Shown here: in pieces, positions 14,825 through 23,530 of the stretch
How the letters are laid out: each line of letters starts with the position of its first letter
Numbering within the stretch: position 1 is the first letter of the stretch
From: Candidatus Thalassarchaeum betae
GTDB taxonomy: Archaea > Thermoplasmatota > Poseidoniia > Poseidoniales > Thalassarchaeaceae
NCBI GenBank assembly: GCA_022448665.1
Contig: JAKUUO010000016.1
Coordinates: 1 to 36,201 of the forward strand
Reading direction: 5' to 3'
DNA length: 36,201 bases
Program-made: the position numbers and the translations under genes
The notes under the pieces: model-generated
The model's input: the letters and a program-made list of their open reading frames with translations, nothing else
Databases searched by the model: none
What the model was told of the DNA's origin: nothing

Positions 14825-15415
14825 TCAGGCTTCCTTGAAGCGTTGCCAGGCCTGCAAGATCCGGTTGTGTGCGAACATCTCCCCAGACCCCGCGAACAGC
14901 AGTACGGCAACGATTCCCAGCAGAATCTCAGCTGCGGGATTCAGACTGACCTCGGGAGTGATGGTCACGAGCTGCTTGCCACCGAGGCCGGAGGTGTCGG
15001 TGCTCGCTGTGGCGAATCTGTAATCACCGGACTTGAGTTGGAACACCATCGAGCCATCTCTCTCGCTGTCGCCGCCTGCGACGAATTCGAAGTCGTCCGC
15101 AGTACAGGCCGTGAGTCCGTTGGAGTCTGGCTCACAGCCACTTGGGGGCGGACTCTCGATGACCCCTATCCAACTGCTGTCGGACTTGTTCCACTCGATT
15201 GTCAACTCTATCTCAAGGAGCATGAACGCAGTAGGAGCAGACAGGTCCTCGTTCGTCAGGCCTACCGGGCACCCGGCGGTGTCGTCGGTGCAGGGGACCA
15301 ACGGGACGTTGGTGCGACTAGGGTCGAGGGCCGGGCTGTACAGGCTGCCTATGACCAGCAGGGCGCAGACAACTCCAACAACCGCCGGGAGGACCGAGAG
15401 GATGCGCACCATCAT
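14825..15415 (-). CDS. Hypothetical two-TM surface protein
   Basis: Function not recognised. From the ATG at 15415 (196 aa) the protein begins MMVRILSVLP and runs into a hydrophobic segment at about 4-24 that could be a signal anchor. A polar, probably extracellular domain of about 130 residues follows, with four cysteines (PCTDDTAGC and GCEPDSNGLTAC) that may form disulfides. A second membrane span lies near the C-terminus (about 163-183, EILLGIVAVLLFAGSGEM), leaving a short basic cytoplasmic tail. The longer frame to 15490 overlaps the previous gene and lacks a signal-like start, so I rejected it. It lies 28 nt downstream of the DUF2116-like gene and 45 nt upstream of the zinc-ribbon microprotein. 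Confidence 0.72.
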   Translation of the reverse strand: MMVRILSVLPAVVGVVCALLVIGSLYSPALDPSRTNVPLVPCTDDTAGCPVGLTNEDLSAPTAFMLLEIELTIEWNKSDSSWIGVIESPPPSGCEPDSNGLTACTADDFEFVAGGDSERDGSMVFQLKSGDYRFATASTDTSGLGGKQLVTITPEVSLNPAAEILLGIVAVLLFAGSGEMFAHNRILQAWQRFKEA

Positions 15416-15443
15416 GCGAATCACATCCCACCTGTGTCTCTGT

Positions 15444-15761
15444 TCAACCTGATGCCCCCATGACTTGCAAGAGGACGAGCAGAATCGCAATCCCGGGGAA
15501 AAGGTAGAGCATCACCGTCAGCCTCTTCCTCGAAGCCTCTCTCTTCTCGTGCTTCTCGGCGCAACTCGGATCGGTGCACACTGCAGGATCACTGTCGAGA
15601 GGAATCGGTGCCCAGCAGACCACGCAGTGCCTGTGCTCAGGAGTCTGGAACTCCCTCTGCGCGCGCTTTCGACGCTCACCTTCTCGGTGTCGCTGGGCCG
15701 TATCCCTAGCTTCCTGAGCGGTCCTCTGGGCCGCCTTCAGTATCTTCTCCTTACGACTCAT
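15444..15761 (-). CDS. DUF2116-like zinc-ribbon protein with C-terminal TM
   Basis: The 105-aa protein begins with a highly charged, Lys/Arg/Gln-rich helix (about 1-40), probably a coiled coil or nucleic-acid-contacting segment. A small zinc ribbon follows with Cys46, Cys49, Cys62 and Cys67 (HRHCVVCWAPIP; AVCTDPSCAEKHE). A single hydrophobic helix at about 81-100 (VMLYLFPGIAILLVLLQVMG) anchors the C-terminus. This arrangement resembles archaeal proteins annotated as DUF2116 zinc-ribbon proteins, whose function is unknown. The zinc ribbon would face the cytoplasm. It starts 8 nt after the pyrH stop and probably shares its transcript. Confidence 0.8.
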   Translation of the reverse strand: MSRKEKILKAAQRTAQEARDTAQRHREGERRKRAQREFQTPEHRHCVVCWAPIPLDSDPAVCTDPSCAEKHEKREASRKRLTVMLYLFPGIAILLVLLQVMGASG

Positions 15762-15769
15762 GGACTCAC

Positions 15770-16468
15770 CTACACGACTATGGTGCCGCCGAACTCCCCG
15801 CCTTCGATGGCCTCCCTGATTCTTTCGGGCTCACGCCCGTCGAGGATGAGAAGCGGCATCCCAGCGCGCAGCGCCGCATCTACGCCCATAGGGTCGACGA
15901 CCTGAGAGGGGCCTGCTCGAGCGTGCTCAGGAGGGCCGACTATCTCCTGTAGCTGGGCGTGGGTGAGCCGGTCGTACGAGGCGGCATCGGAGTTCGTACG
16001 TGGGTCAGCGTCGTGGACCTTGGCAACGTTGGTCGCGATGACACAGCGCTCGGCACCAGCGGCGATAGCGAGCCTGATGGCGACAGCGTCTGTGGTGTGG
16101 CCCGGCCGTGTCCCTCCCATCACCACGACTTGCCGATTCTCGAGCAGAGAAGCCGCCTCGTTGACACTGTGCGGGATGGTACCGGACACTGGGATCCCGG
16201 CATCTGCGAGGCTCTCACGCACTATGGCGGCGTTGAGACGGGTGGCGGCGATGCCGATTTTGTCAAGCCTGTCCTCGGAGTCGATGAGAGGTCTTGCAAG
16301 TGCGATTCCCTCGCGTGCGGCGGCTCCGCCGCCGACGACGAGACCGAGCCTGTCATCCATCGCGACGCGGTCTCTAACGATCTCAATCAGACTCTCGAGC
16401 CAGGCGTGCCGCTCTTCTACCTCGGGTCTCAGAAGGCTGCCTCCTAGGGCCGCAATCACGGTCGCCAT
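15770..16468 (-). CDS. pyrH: UMP kinase, archaeal type
   Basis: UMP kinase phosphorylates UMP to UDP with ATP and belongs to the amino acid kinase fold. The 232-aa protein starts MATVIAALGGSLLRPE, then shows the glycine-rich LVVGGGAAAREGI, the segment DKIGIAATRLNA typical of archaeal PyrH, VVVMGGTRPGHTTDAVAIRL, and the nucleotide-binding ATNVAKVHDADPR. The order and spacing match archaeal UMP kinases better than aspartokinases or isopentenyl phosphate kinases. I chose ATG at 16468; an in-frame ATG at 16486 and TTG at 16498 add residues before the family N-terminus. It is divergent from the aRF1 gene (96-nt gap) and heads a minus-strand cluster of four genes ending at 14660. Confidence 0.92.
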   Translation of the reverse strand: MATVIAALGGSLLRPEVEERHAWLESLIEIVRDRVAMDDRLGLVVGGGAAAREGIALARPLIDSEDRLDKIGIAATRLNAAIVRESLADAGIPVSGTIPHSVNEAASLLENRQVVVMGGTRPGHTTDAVAIRLAIAAGAERCVIATNVAKVHDADPRTNSDAASYDRLTHAQLQEIVGPPEHARAGPSQVVDPMGVDAALRAGMPLLILDGREPERIREAIEGGEFGGTIVV

Positions 16469-16564
16469 CGCAGGATGGGCACACATACCCCCTTTCAATG
16501 CCTGCGGCGCGACCGCGGTGAAGGGTTGAAATGCCGCCCCTACGGCCTTTCACAGAGGAACAGT

Positions 16565-17812
16565 ATGTCTGACGACTTGGCGCAACAGCAGCGTAGGCTC
16601 CGTCTGAAGAAGGCGCTCGAGGACCTGACGTCCATGCGTGGCATGGGGACAGAGCTCGTCACAATCATCATCCCGCCTGATAGGATGATTCACGATGCGC
16701 GTCAGTACCTCTCCCAAGAGGTCGGTCAAGCTGCCAACATCAAGTCGAAGTCGACTAGGAAGCACGTTGCTGACGCCATCGAGTCCGCGATTGCCACAAT
16801 CAACCGCTACAAGACCCCCGGAGAACGCGGAATCGGCATCTTCGTCGGCCATGTGATAGTGGGCAACAACAAGACCCGACTCATCTCCACGGTCATCGAC
16901 GATCCACCGGAGCCGTTCCCGTCATTCAGGTACAGGTGCGACTCGAGATTCGAGGTCAGCCAACTCGAGGAGATGCTGATTGACAGGGCCGCGTACGGCT
17001 TGTTCGTCATCGACCGCTCAGAGTCGGCATACGGCTTGGCCACTGGCAAGCGCATGCACTGCCAGGAGCACATCACCTCGCAGGTCCCCTCAAAGCACGG
17101 GCGGGGCGGGCAATCCGCCCAGCGCTTTGAGCGGCTGATCGAGGAAGCGGCTCACAACTTCTTCAAGAAGTCCGCAGAGAGGGCCTGCGCCTACTGGCTC
17201 CCTCAGATTGAGAATCTCAAGGGAATCATCGTAGGTGGTCCCGGTGCGACCAAGGACTTTGTCGTAAAGAACGACTACTTCCACCATGAGATCAAGAAAC
17301 TGATCCGCGAGCCGCTGTTCGACGTCGGCTACTCCAACGAGAGCGGACTGCGCGAGTTGATTCAGCGCGCTGGTGGTCTGATGGACCAGATCGAGCTCGA
17401 CGCCGAGCGCAATCTGGTGGACAGCTTCCTACGTGAGGTGATGCAGCCCAGCCCTAAGGCGACCTACGGGGAGGCGATGGTGAGAACAGCGCTCGATCAA
17501 GGCGCAGTCGCAACTCTGCTGCTCTCAGAAGCACTGCGCCAGCGAAGGGTCGGCTGGGTGTGCAAGCCGTGCAAGCACGAGTGGGAGGAGACCCAGATGA
17601 CCCGCTCAGACATTCCCACCTGCCCCTCTTGTGACTCGGAGAACATCAGGGAGGACCCGGACAGGACGATGGACCTGATAGACGAGATGAGCATGCTCGC
17701 CGGGCGCACCTCGGCGGGGGTCAGTCTGATTTCCATGGACACGGAGGAGGGCGCCACGCTGTTCGACGCTTTCGGTGGCATCGCCGCCATCCTGAGATAC
17801 GCTTGGAGTTGA
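16565..17812 (+). CDS. prf1: Peptide chain release factor aRF1
   Basis: aRF1 recognises all three stop codons and triggers peptide release. The 415-aa protein has the three eRF1-type domains. The N domain carries the NIKS motif (AANIKSKSTRKH, about residues 57-61). The M domain carries the catalytic GGQ loop (HGRGGQSAQRF, near 180). The C domain contains a zinc-finger-like insertion, CKPCKHEWEE then CPSCDSENI, characteristic of many archaeal aRF1s. I use the ATG at 16565, preceded by an AGAGGA element 4 nt upstream; the ORF extends upstream to 16475 without conserved sequence. The stop is 4 nt before the argS ATG, suggesting cotranscription. Presence of intact NIKS argues for normal three-stop decoding, relevant to the in-frame TAG seen near the right edge. 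Confidence 0.95.
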   Translation: MSDDLAQQQRRLRLKKALEDLTSMRGMGTELVTIIIPPDRMIHDARQYLSQEVGQAANIKSKSTRKHVADAIESAIATINRYKTPGERGIGIFVGHVIVGNNKTRLISTVIDDPPEPFPSFRYRCDSRFEVSQLEEMLIDRAAYGLFVIDRSESAYGLATGKRMHCQEHITSQVPSKHGRGGQSAQRFERLIEEAAHNFFKKSAERACAYWLPQIENLKGIIVGGPGATKDFVVKNDYFHHEIKKLIREPLFDVGYSNESGLRELIQRAGGLMDQIELDAERNLVDSFLREVMQPSPKATYGEAMVRTALDQGAVATLLLSEALRQRRVGWVCKPCKHEWEETQMTRSDIPTCPSCDSENIREDPDRTMDLIDEMSMLAGRTSAGVSLISMDTEEGATLFDAFGGIAAILRYAWS

Positions 17813-17816
17813 GACG

Positions 17817-19559
17817 ATGAGAGTACTAGCGGATGCGGTGGGACCGGCTCTGGAGGAGGTACTCTCGGGGATGGGCATCGCCGATGAGGTATGGACGGGG
17901 CTGCTCGGCCCGGCCACTGTGGAGGAACACGGTGACCTCGCACTGCCCTGCCACCGGTTGGCCGGCACGCTGCACCGCCAGCCGAACGACATCGCTGACG
18001 ACATCGCCGCAGCCCTCGGCCCTATGCTATCGGGTACGGCGGGGGTATCTGCGGTCAGCGGCTTCGTCAACATGCGCGCTGACCCCTCCTGGCTCGCGGC
18101 CCAAGTGATGGCACTGCTGCCTGATGACAGGCTCGGGATAGCCGTCGAGCAGGCTAGAACCGTCGCAGTGGACTACTCGGCCCCTAATGTGGCCAAGGAG
18201 ATGCATGTTGGCCACCTCCGTTCGACGGTGATAGGCGATGCGATAGTCCGGATGCTGGGGCACAAAGGGCACACTGTCTACCGTGAGAACCACGTCGGTG
18301 ACTGGGGCACTCCGTTCGGCATGCTGATCGAGCACCTGCTCGACCTCGGAGAGGCCAATGCCGCTGAGGAACTCAGCGTCGGTGATCTGGATGCCTTCTA
18401 CAAGCAGGCCCGAGCCAAGTTCAACTCCGATGAGGCGTTCGTCGCGCGTTCGAGGAACCGCGTGGTTCTGCTACAGGGAGGCGACGAGGAGACCCTGAGG
18501 CTGTGGCGGATCCTCGTCGACGAGTCGATGCGCTACTTCAACGAGGTCTACGGGATGCTGGGGGTGCTCCTGACCGACGACGACATCATGGGCGAATCGA
18601 ACTACCACCACCTTCTGCCAGTGGTCGTCGAGCGCTTGCAGGCGAGCGGCGTGCTCGAGGACAGCGAGGGCGCGAAGGTCGTGTACCCGCCCGGCGGATG
18701 GCTCAATCGGGAGGGTGAGCCGATGCCAGTGATCATCGAGAAGGCAGATGGTGGCTATAACTACGCCACCACCGACCTCGCCTGTATCATAGATCGCGTA
18801 GAGAGGCTTGACTGCGACGACCTACTCTACGTGGTCGGGAGCCCCCAGATACAGCACTTCGAGATGGTATTCCAAGTGGCCGAGCAAGCTGGTTTCATGG
18901 GTGAGGCGCATAACGCAGTCCACGTCAACTTCGGCTCTGTATTGGACTCTGACGGCAAGATTCTGAAGAGCCGCGAGGGAGAGGTCATCAAACTGGTGGA
19001 CCTGCTGCGCGAGGCCACTTCGAGGGCCGAGCAGGCTATTGCTGAGAAGAATCCAGAGCTGCAGGGCGCGCAACGTGAAGCCGTGGCTAGGATGATTGGA
19101 ATCGGCGCCGTCAAGTACGCCGACCTATCCACTGAGAGGAGCAAGGACTACGTCTTCGAATGGGACCGGATGCTCGCCTTCGAGGGCAACACAGGACCAT
19201 ATCTGCAGTATGCCCATGCAAGGATCTGCAGCATCTTCCGGCGTTCGGGCATCGAACGCTCGTCGGCCAGAGACGCCAGCATCACACCCGCTCAACCCGA
19301 AGAGGCCCTGCTGGCACGACGGCTCGTCAACTTCGCCGCCGTCACCGATGCCACGCTGGCATCATACTCCCCACATACGCTGTGCACCTACCTGCACTCG
19401 CTGGCTTCGTCCTTCGCCTCGTTCTACGAGGTATGCCCCGTCATCGCGGCTGGAGATGATGCGACCAGAGACAGCCGTCTGGCACTGTGCGACCTGACGG
19501 CTAGGACCATCTCAACCGGGCTGGGCCTGCTCGGAATCGAATCACCGGAGCAAATGTAA
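17817..19559 (+). CDS. argS: Arginyl-tRNA synthetase
   Basis: ArgRS charges tRNA-Arg with arginine. The 580-aa class I enzyme has the N-terminal additional domain (about 1-105, including GDLALPCHRLAG), the catalytic domain beginning with the ArgRS signature SAPNVAKEMHVGHLRSTVIG (HVGH at 130-133), then ENHVGDWGTPFGM. The KMSKS-equivalent segment is KILKSREGEVIKL, a normal ArgRS variant. The C-terminal DALR anticodon-binding domain includes NTGPYLQYAHARICSIFRRS. The length fits the family. The gene starts 4 nt after aRF1 and its last codons overlap the TATA-like element of the peroxiredoxin gene. Confidence 0.96.
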   Translation: MRVLADAVGPALEEVLSGMGIADEVWTGLLGPATVEEHGDLALPCHRLAGTLHRQPNDIADDIAAALGPMLSGTAGVSAVSGFVNMRADPSWLAAQVMALLPDDRLGIAVEQARTVAVDYSAPNVAKEMHVGHLRSTVIGDAIVRMLGHKGHTVYRENHVGDWGTPFGMLIEHLLDLGEANAAEELSVGDLDAFYKQARAKFNSDEAFVARSRNRVVLLQGGDEETLRLWRILVDESMRYFNEVYGMLGVLLTDDDIMGESNYHHLLPVVVERLQASGVLEDSEGAKVVYPPGGWLNREGEPMPVIIEKADGGYNYATTDLACIIDRVERLDCDDLLYVVGSPQIQHFEMVFQVAEQAGFMGEAHNAVHVNFGSVLDSDGKILKSREGEVIKLVDLLREATSRAEQAIAEKNPELQGAQREAVARMIGIGAVKYADLSTERSKDYVFEWDRMLAFEGNTGPYLQYAHARICSIFRRSGIERSSARDASITPAQPEEALLARRLVNFAAVTDATLASYSPHTLCTYLHSLASSFASFYEVCPVIAAGDDATRDSRLALCDLTARTISTGLGLLGIESPEQM

Positions 19560-19560
19560 T
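19552..19560 (+). promoter_or_regulatory. TATA-like box for the peroxiredoxin gene
   Basis: AAATGTAAT spans the argS stop codon and is centred 28 nt before the peroxiredoxin ATG at 19584, the spacing expected for a leaderless archaeal promoter. Confidence 0.35.
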
Positions 19561-19583
19561 CAGTTGAACCCCGTGGACCCTCT

Positions 19584-20048
19584 ATGGCGTCTGTAGGGGA
19601 TATAGCCCCCGACTTCACTCTGACGGCACACGACAAGTCGACTGTGACGCTGAGCGAGATGCGGGGCGGGAGAGTCATCCTGGCATTCTACCCTGCCGCC
19701 TTCACCGGAGTTTGCACCAAGGAGATGTGCACCTTCACCGATGCGATGACTGGCCTCGGGGCGGCAGAAGCCTCGGTTCTGGGAATATCGGTAGATGCGC
19801 CATTCTCCAACGCCGCTTTCGCCGAGGCGAACGACATCTCGTTCCCACTGCTCTCAGACGTCCATCGCTCTGCAGTCAGTGCTTATGGCATCGCACTGGA
19901 CGACTTCGTCATACAAGGCTACACCGTTGCGCAGCGTGCCGTCTTCGTAGTCGAGGCTGATGGCAGCATCGGCTTCGCTTGGGTTGCCGACAATCCGGGC
20001 CAGGAGCCCGACTACGAGGCCGTGCTTGCTCACTGTCAGTCGCCGTAG
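19584..20048 (+). CDS. Peroxiredoxin, Bcp/AhpE-like
   Basis: Peroxiredoxins reduce hydrogen peroxide and organic hydroperoxides. The 154-aa protein has the AhpC/TSA thioredoxin fold starting GDIAPDFTLTA and the active-site loop YPAAFTGVCTKEMCTF. Cys44 is the peroxidatic cysteine with Thr41 two turns ahead, and Cys49 lies five residues later, the arrangement of atypical two-Cys Bcp-type enzymes. Downstream Arg and the segment FPLLSDVHRS match the family. It should be cytosolic and recycled by a thioredoxin system not seen in the window. Its last 13 nt overlap the 3' end of the convergent M28 peptidase gene. Confidence 0.92.
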   Translation: MASVGDIAPDFTLTAHDKSTVTLSEMRGGRVILAFYPAAFTGVCTKEMCTFTDAMTGLGAAEASVLGISVDAPFSNAAFAEANDISFPLLSDVHRSAVSAYGIALDDFVIQGYTVAQRAVFVVEADGSIGFAWVADNPGQEPDYEAVLAHCQSP

Positions 20049-21640
20049 GCGAGGTACCTGACGAGGGAGCCGTAGATTATTCCCGAGACCATCAGGCTCT
20101 CCTCGTTGAAGCGATCCATCGTATCCAGATAGGTGTGGTACTCGGTCGAGCCCGAGCCGTAGCAGACAATGGCTCTGCCGTAGTCCTTGTCCGAACCCTC
20201 ATCGTCATCGAGGTTGTAGACGAAGGGAGCGTGGTCGGAGTTGTAGGGCATGGCGGTGGAACTGTGCTTGTGGATGCTGATTGGGTACTTGTCCGCTAGT
20301 TCTGGATAGGCGCTCGAGAATACGCTCGCGACACCTCTGATGTGATCGACGTCGGCCTTGTTGTTGCCGAAGAGGGTCACCCCGGAGTTGCGCTCCGCAT
20401 CGACGTGGTTCATGTCCAGGTTGACGTAAAGCCTGAGATTTTCCGCTAGCATGGCCTGATGCTTGTCGACCCACTCGGTGGAGCCCCACAGCCCCTCCTC
20501 CTCGCCGCCCCAGGTGCAGAAGTAGATGGTGTGCTTAGGAGCCCCCAACCGCGATTCCAGAAGTCCGAACTGCCTAGCTATCTCCTGTACGGTGGCAACC
20601 CCAGAGGTATCGTCCACTGCCCCCTGCCCGTTGTACACAGTATCGTGATGGGCTCCGAAGATGATGAGCGATTCACCTTGCCCCTCAATTATTCCACAGG
20701 GCACGTGTATGGTCGCAGTGCCCTGATTGTTGACATCGGTGATGAACTGCAGACGGGCATCACCGTTGATGACTTCGTCGACGATGGCCTGGCCGACGCT
20801 CCTAGAGACCATGATGAAACCGAGATCCTCGGGTATGGGGTCGATGGATGAGATTCCGACCGACTTGAAGTACGGAACGCAGTCGTCGGCGACGAGTTCG
20901 TCGCAGTTCTGCTTGTCGTTTATGGTGATGAGTCCCGCGAGGTCGTTGTCCGCACCCCTCTGGAACAGCGCCGTGTTGCCTTCTGTCTCCGGCTCCAGCC
21001 AAACAAGGCCGACTCCGTTCGCAGCCGAGGCCCAGTCGGCCGACTCGTTTCCGGTGCCGAGGTCGACTACTGTGATATCATCGACGTAGCGGATGAAGGA
21101 GGAGCCGCTGTAGCCCTGTATGACGTAGTCCTCACGGTGCGTGAACTCGACGATGTCGCGGTTGACATCGGTGATGGTGCAGGGCGTGGGCCCGCCGATT
21201 ATACTCCCGATGTCGCCTGGGGTGCACATCGACAGGGCAGGATCGTTTCCGATGACGAACATCGGCACATCGAATTCCTCCAAGGTGGCGGGAATGCCCA
21301 TTGAGGAGAAGTTGAATTTGATCGCTTCTGCCGCGTTCTTCTCCTCTACGGTGCCAGAGAGTCTGCCTTCCCACTCCGGATGTCCCATGTCGACCAGCGA
21401 CTGCGCGTAGACTCTGGCCTGCTCGGAATCGAACTCTATCAGTTCGTAGTCCGGTTCGCCCTTAATCCATGAGATGATGTCGTCACCGTAGAGGATCGCC
21501 CCTCCAGAGCCGCCCACCACTATCAGCGCGGCGACCGCGAGCACTGGCACAGGTAGCGCGCGTGCGCGCTCCAATAGTCGCGAAACCGACTCAGGGAGAT
21601 TTGAGCCTGCAGGCTCATCCCCGACAATCTCCGCATCCAT
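20036..21640 (-). CDS. Membrane-anchored M28-family zinc metallopeptidase
   Basis: M28 enzymes are two-zinc aminopeptidases or carboxypeptidases. After a short cytoplasmic N-terminus, a hydrophobic segment (about 31-50, VLAVAALIVVGGSGGAILYG) anchors the protein; the rest should be outside the cell. The middle (about 115-315) resembles a PA-domain-containing insertion (AGLITINDKQNCD). The catalytic core shows zinc ligands in FGAHHDTV (His near 332), VDDTSGVA (Asp near 343), WGGEEEGLWGS (catalytic and bridging Glu near 380), NLDMNHVD (Asp near 409) and EYHTYLDT (His near 502). All expected ligands are present, so it should be active, probably scavenging peptides for a heterotrophic lifestyle. 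I use ATG at 21640 (534 aa) rather than GTG one codon upstream. Confidence 0.92.
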   Translation of the reverse strand: MDAEIVGDEPAGSNLPESVSRLLERARALPVPVLAVAALIVVGGSGGAILYGDDIISWIKGEPDYELIEFDSEQARVYAQSLVDMGHPEWEGRLSGTVEEKNAAEAIKFNFSSMGIPATLEEFDVPMFVIGNDPALSMCTPGDIGSIIGGPTPCTITDVNRDIVEFTHREDYVIQGYSGSSFIRYVDDITVVDLGTGNESADWASAANGVGLVWLEPETEGNTALFQRGADNDLAGLITINDKQNCDELVADDCVPYFKSVGISSIDPIPEDLGFIMVSRSVGQAIVDEVINGDARLQFITDVNNQGTATIHVPCGIIEGQGESLIIFGAHHDTVYNGQGAVDDTSGVATVQEIARQFGLLESRLGAPKHTIYFCTWGGEEEGLWGSTEWVDKHQAMLAENLRLYVNLDMNHVDAERNSGVTLFGNNKADVDHIRGVASVFSSAYPELADKYPISIHKHSSTAMPYNSDHAPFVYNLDDDEGSDKDYGRAIVCYGSGSTEYHTYLDTMDRFNEESLMVSGIIYGSLVRYLAYGD

Positions 21641-21715
21641 CACTTCCTTCCTCAGCAGCGCTGCGCCTTCGTCGGACTATTGAACCCACGCCGGAGCGGT
21701 GTCCGCACTAACCGG

Positions 21716-22294
21716 TTACTGGCTGCCGACTTCCTTGCCGGTCCAGCGCTTGCTCAGGGAGTGATCTATGTCCATCTGGTCCAGTATCCGAGCGACCACA
21801 AAGTCGACCAGGTCCTCAATCGTGGTCGGCGAGTGGTAGAAACCAGGGCTGGCAGGCAGTACGACGACGCCCCAAGAGGACATCTTGGCCATCGCCTCTA
21901 GGTGGGGCGTCGAGACCGGGGTCTCTCTGGGCACTACTATCACCTTGCGCCTCTCCTTCAGCGCCACTAGGGCGCTTCGAGTGGCGAGATTGTCGGAGAT
22001 GCCAGTGGCTATCTTGGCGATGGTCGTGCCACTGGCGGGGCAGAAGACGTAGGCATCGAATCGGGCCGAGCCGGAGGCAGCGCGGGCGGCGAGGTTGCCA
22101 TTGTCCTCGAGGGTGACCGAGTCGTGGCCGGCGAGTTCCTCGGGTGTGATTCCGCACTCCAGGTCTAGGTTGATCGCCCCCGCGCTAGTGACAATGAGGT
22201 TGACCGACCAGCCAGCATTGACCAACTGGTCGAGCAGGCGGACGCCGTACTGGGCCCCGGAAGCGCCGGTTATCGCTACGACGGCCTCAGGCAT
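21716..22294 (-). CDS. ubiX: UbiX-type flavin prenyltransferase
   Basis: UbiX prenylates FMN with dimethylallyl phosphate to make the prenyl-FMN cofactor used by UbiD-type decarboxylases. The 192-aa protein has the flavoprotein fold with the N-terminal AITGASGAQYGVRLLDQL, the conserved FCPASGTTIAKIATGISDNL and RKVIVVPRETPVSTPHLEAM, and the C-terminal DLVDFVVARILDQMDID. The length and motif order are diagnostic. No ubiD partner is in this window. It lies 71 nt upstream of the M28 gene on the same strand and 42 nt downstream of the aminotransferase stop; a weak TATA-like CATTCAAGG (22318-22326, minus) is 28 nt upstream of the start. Confidence 0.94.
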   Translation of the reverse strand: MPEAVVAITGASGAQYGVRLLDQLVNAGWSVNLIVTSAGAINLDLECGITPEELAGHDSVTLEDNGNLAARAASGSARFDAYVFCPASGTTIAKIATGISDNLATRSALVALKERRKVIVVPRETPVSTPHLEAMAKMSSWGVVVLPASPGFYHSPTTIEDLVDFVVARILDQMDIDHSLSKRWTGKEVGSQ

Positions 22295-22336
22295 GGTAAT
22301 CGATATCCCATCTCGTCCTTGAATGGTTTCCCTAGC

Positions 22337-23530
22337 TCATCCGCTTTCCTCGAGGGAGTCTGCTAGGTACCGGTACTCGTCTATGTGGTTGTAGAGATAG
22401 GAGGAGACTCGCAGGTACCTCCTGTTGTGATGACTCCAGTTGAACACAGGGACTTGAATGCGGTAATCATCCAGCAGGGAGGTGTGAAGTGGGTCTCCGT
22501 CGAACACCGACGTCGCAACCGGCCCACCCTCCGGCATCAGCACCGTGCCAAGTGCGGATACCATGGAGTCGGGGCACGGGAGCGGAGTGCCGAGCGCCTC
22601 GGCCAAGATCTTCCTAGCGGCCAGTGCGAGGCTGCGGTTGCGATCGATAATCGCAGGCCAGCCGCCGTCGACGAGGCCGCCGATATACTCGATTGCCTTC
22701 GGGATGCAAAGCCAAGGAGTGGTGTCTTGAGTCCCAGGCCAGTCAAATTCCGTTCTGAACCTTTCATTCACAGTTCCGGGAATCGAGGCACCGTGGCTTA
22801 TCGAAAGAGGTCTGATTCCTTCTCTTCGGTCCTCCCTCACATGCAGAAAGGCCGACCCCTTCGGGGTGCACAACCACTTGTGCAGGTTTCCAGCGCAGTA
22901 TGCAGGTTGCAGTTGACCGAGATCCAGTGGCACGATTCCCGGGCCGTGGGCTGCATCCAGCAGGACGTCGACCCCCCTCGACTGCAACTCTCCGACAAGC
23001 CGCTCGAAAGGCATCCTGAGTCCAGTTGGACTGGTTATGGTGTCGATGAGCGCGAGTCGGGTTCGCTCGGTAACATGGCTCAGAATCACCTCGACAACCT
23101 CTTCCTCACTTTCGACAGGGAACGGTATGGGGACGACGACCGTCTTGCCTCCGACCCTCTCGGTAACGAAGTCCACCGCGTTCCAGCACGCCTGATATGA
23201 GTGGTCGGGAACCAGTATCTCGTCACCCGGAGAGAGGGCGAGTGAGCGGAGGACGGTGTTCACTCCTCCGGTTGCGTTCGGGACGAAGGCCATACCCGCA
23301 GAGTCCGCGTTTAGGAACTCGGAGAGAACGTCCAGTGATTCTGCCCACATCTCATCTCCCTCTATTTCGTAGAATCTGACTGGGTCTGACTCTATCTGCG
23401 CCCTCAACCTCTCCTGCTTCTCGAGGACGGCCTTCGGGCAAGCCCCGAAAGACCCGTGATTGAGGAAGACGGTGTTGGGGTCGAGTGACCAGTGGTGTGC
23501 GAGCTCGCTCCTGCGAGGGAACGCGCTCAT
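22337..23530 (-). CDS. Class V aminotransferase, isopenicillin-N-epimerase-like
   Basis: This 397-aa PLP enzyme belongs to the class V aminotransferase family (CefD, cysteine desulfurase relatives). The N-terminus has FLNHGSFGACPKAV, followed by FVPNATGGVNTVLRSL for phosphate binding, DAAHGPG with the ring-nitrogen Asp, and the Schiff-base Lys218 in AGNLHKWLCTPKGSAF. This pattern matches epimerase-like members more than NifS/SufS desulfurases, whose catalytic Cys loop is not evident. Start ATG at 23530 overlaps the lipB stop by 4 nt (ATGA), so it is translationally coupled to the lipoate/2-oxoacid dehydrogenase operon. A role in amino acid turnover feeding that complex, or in sulfur supply for lipoyl synthesis, is possible; neither is shown by the sequence. 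Confidence 0.87.
   Translation of the reverse strand: MSAFPRRSELAHHWSLDPNTVFLNHGSFGACPKAVLEKQERLRAQIESDPVRFYEIEGDEMWAESLDVLSEFLNADSAGMAFVPNATGGVNTVLRSLALSPGDEILVPDHSYQACWNAVDFVTERVGGKTVVVPIPFPVESEEEVVEVILSHVTERTRLALIDTITSPTGLRMPFERLVGELQSRGVDVLLDAAHGPGIVPLDLGQLQPAYCAGNLHKWLCTPKGSAFLHVREDRREGIRPLSISHGASIPGTVNERFRTEFDWPGTQDTTPWLCIPKAIEYIGGLVDGGWPAIIDRNRSLALAARKILAEALGTPLPCPDSMVSALGTVLMPEGGPVATSVFDGDPLHTSLLDDYRIQVPVFNWSHHNRRYLRVSSYLYNHIDEYRYLADSLEESG

Noticed and set aside
16475..16564. Upstream in-frame extension of aRF1 to 16475
   Set aside because: The 30 extra residues are not like the release-factor N-terminus and cross the divergent promoter region; the ATG at 16565 has a purine-rich upstream element.
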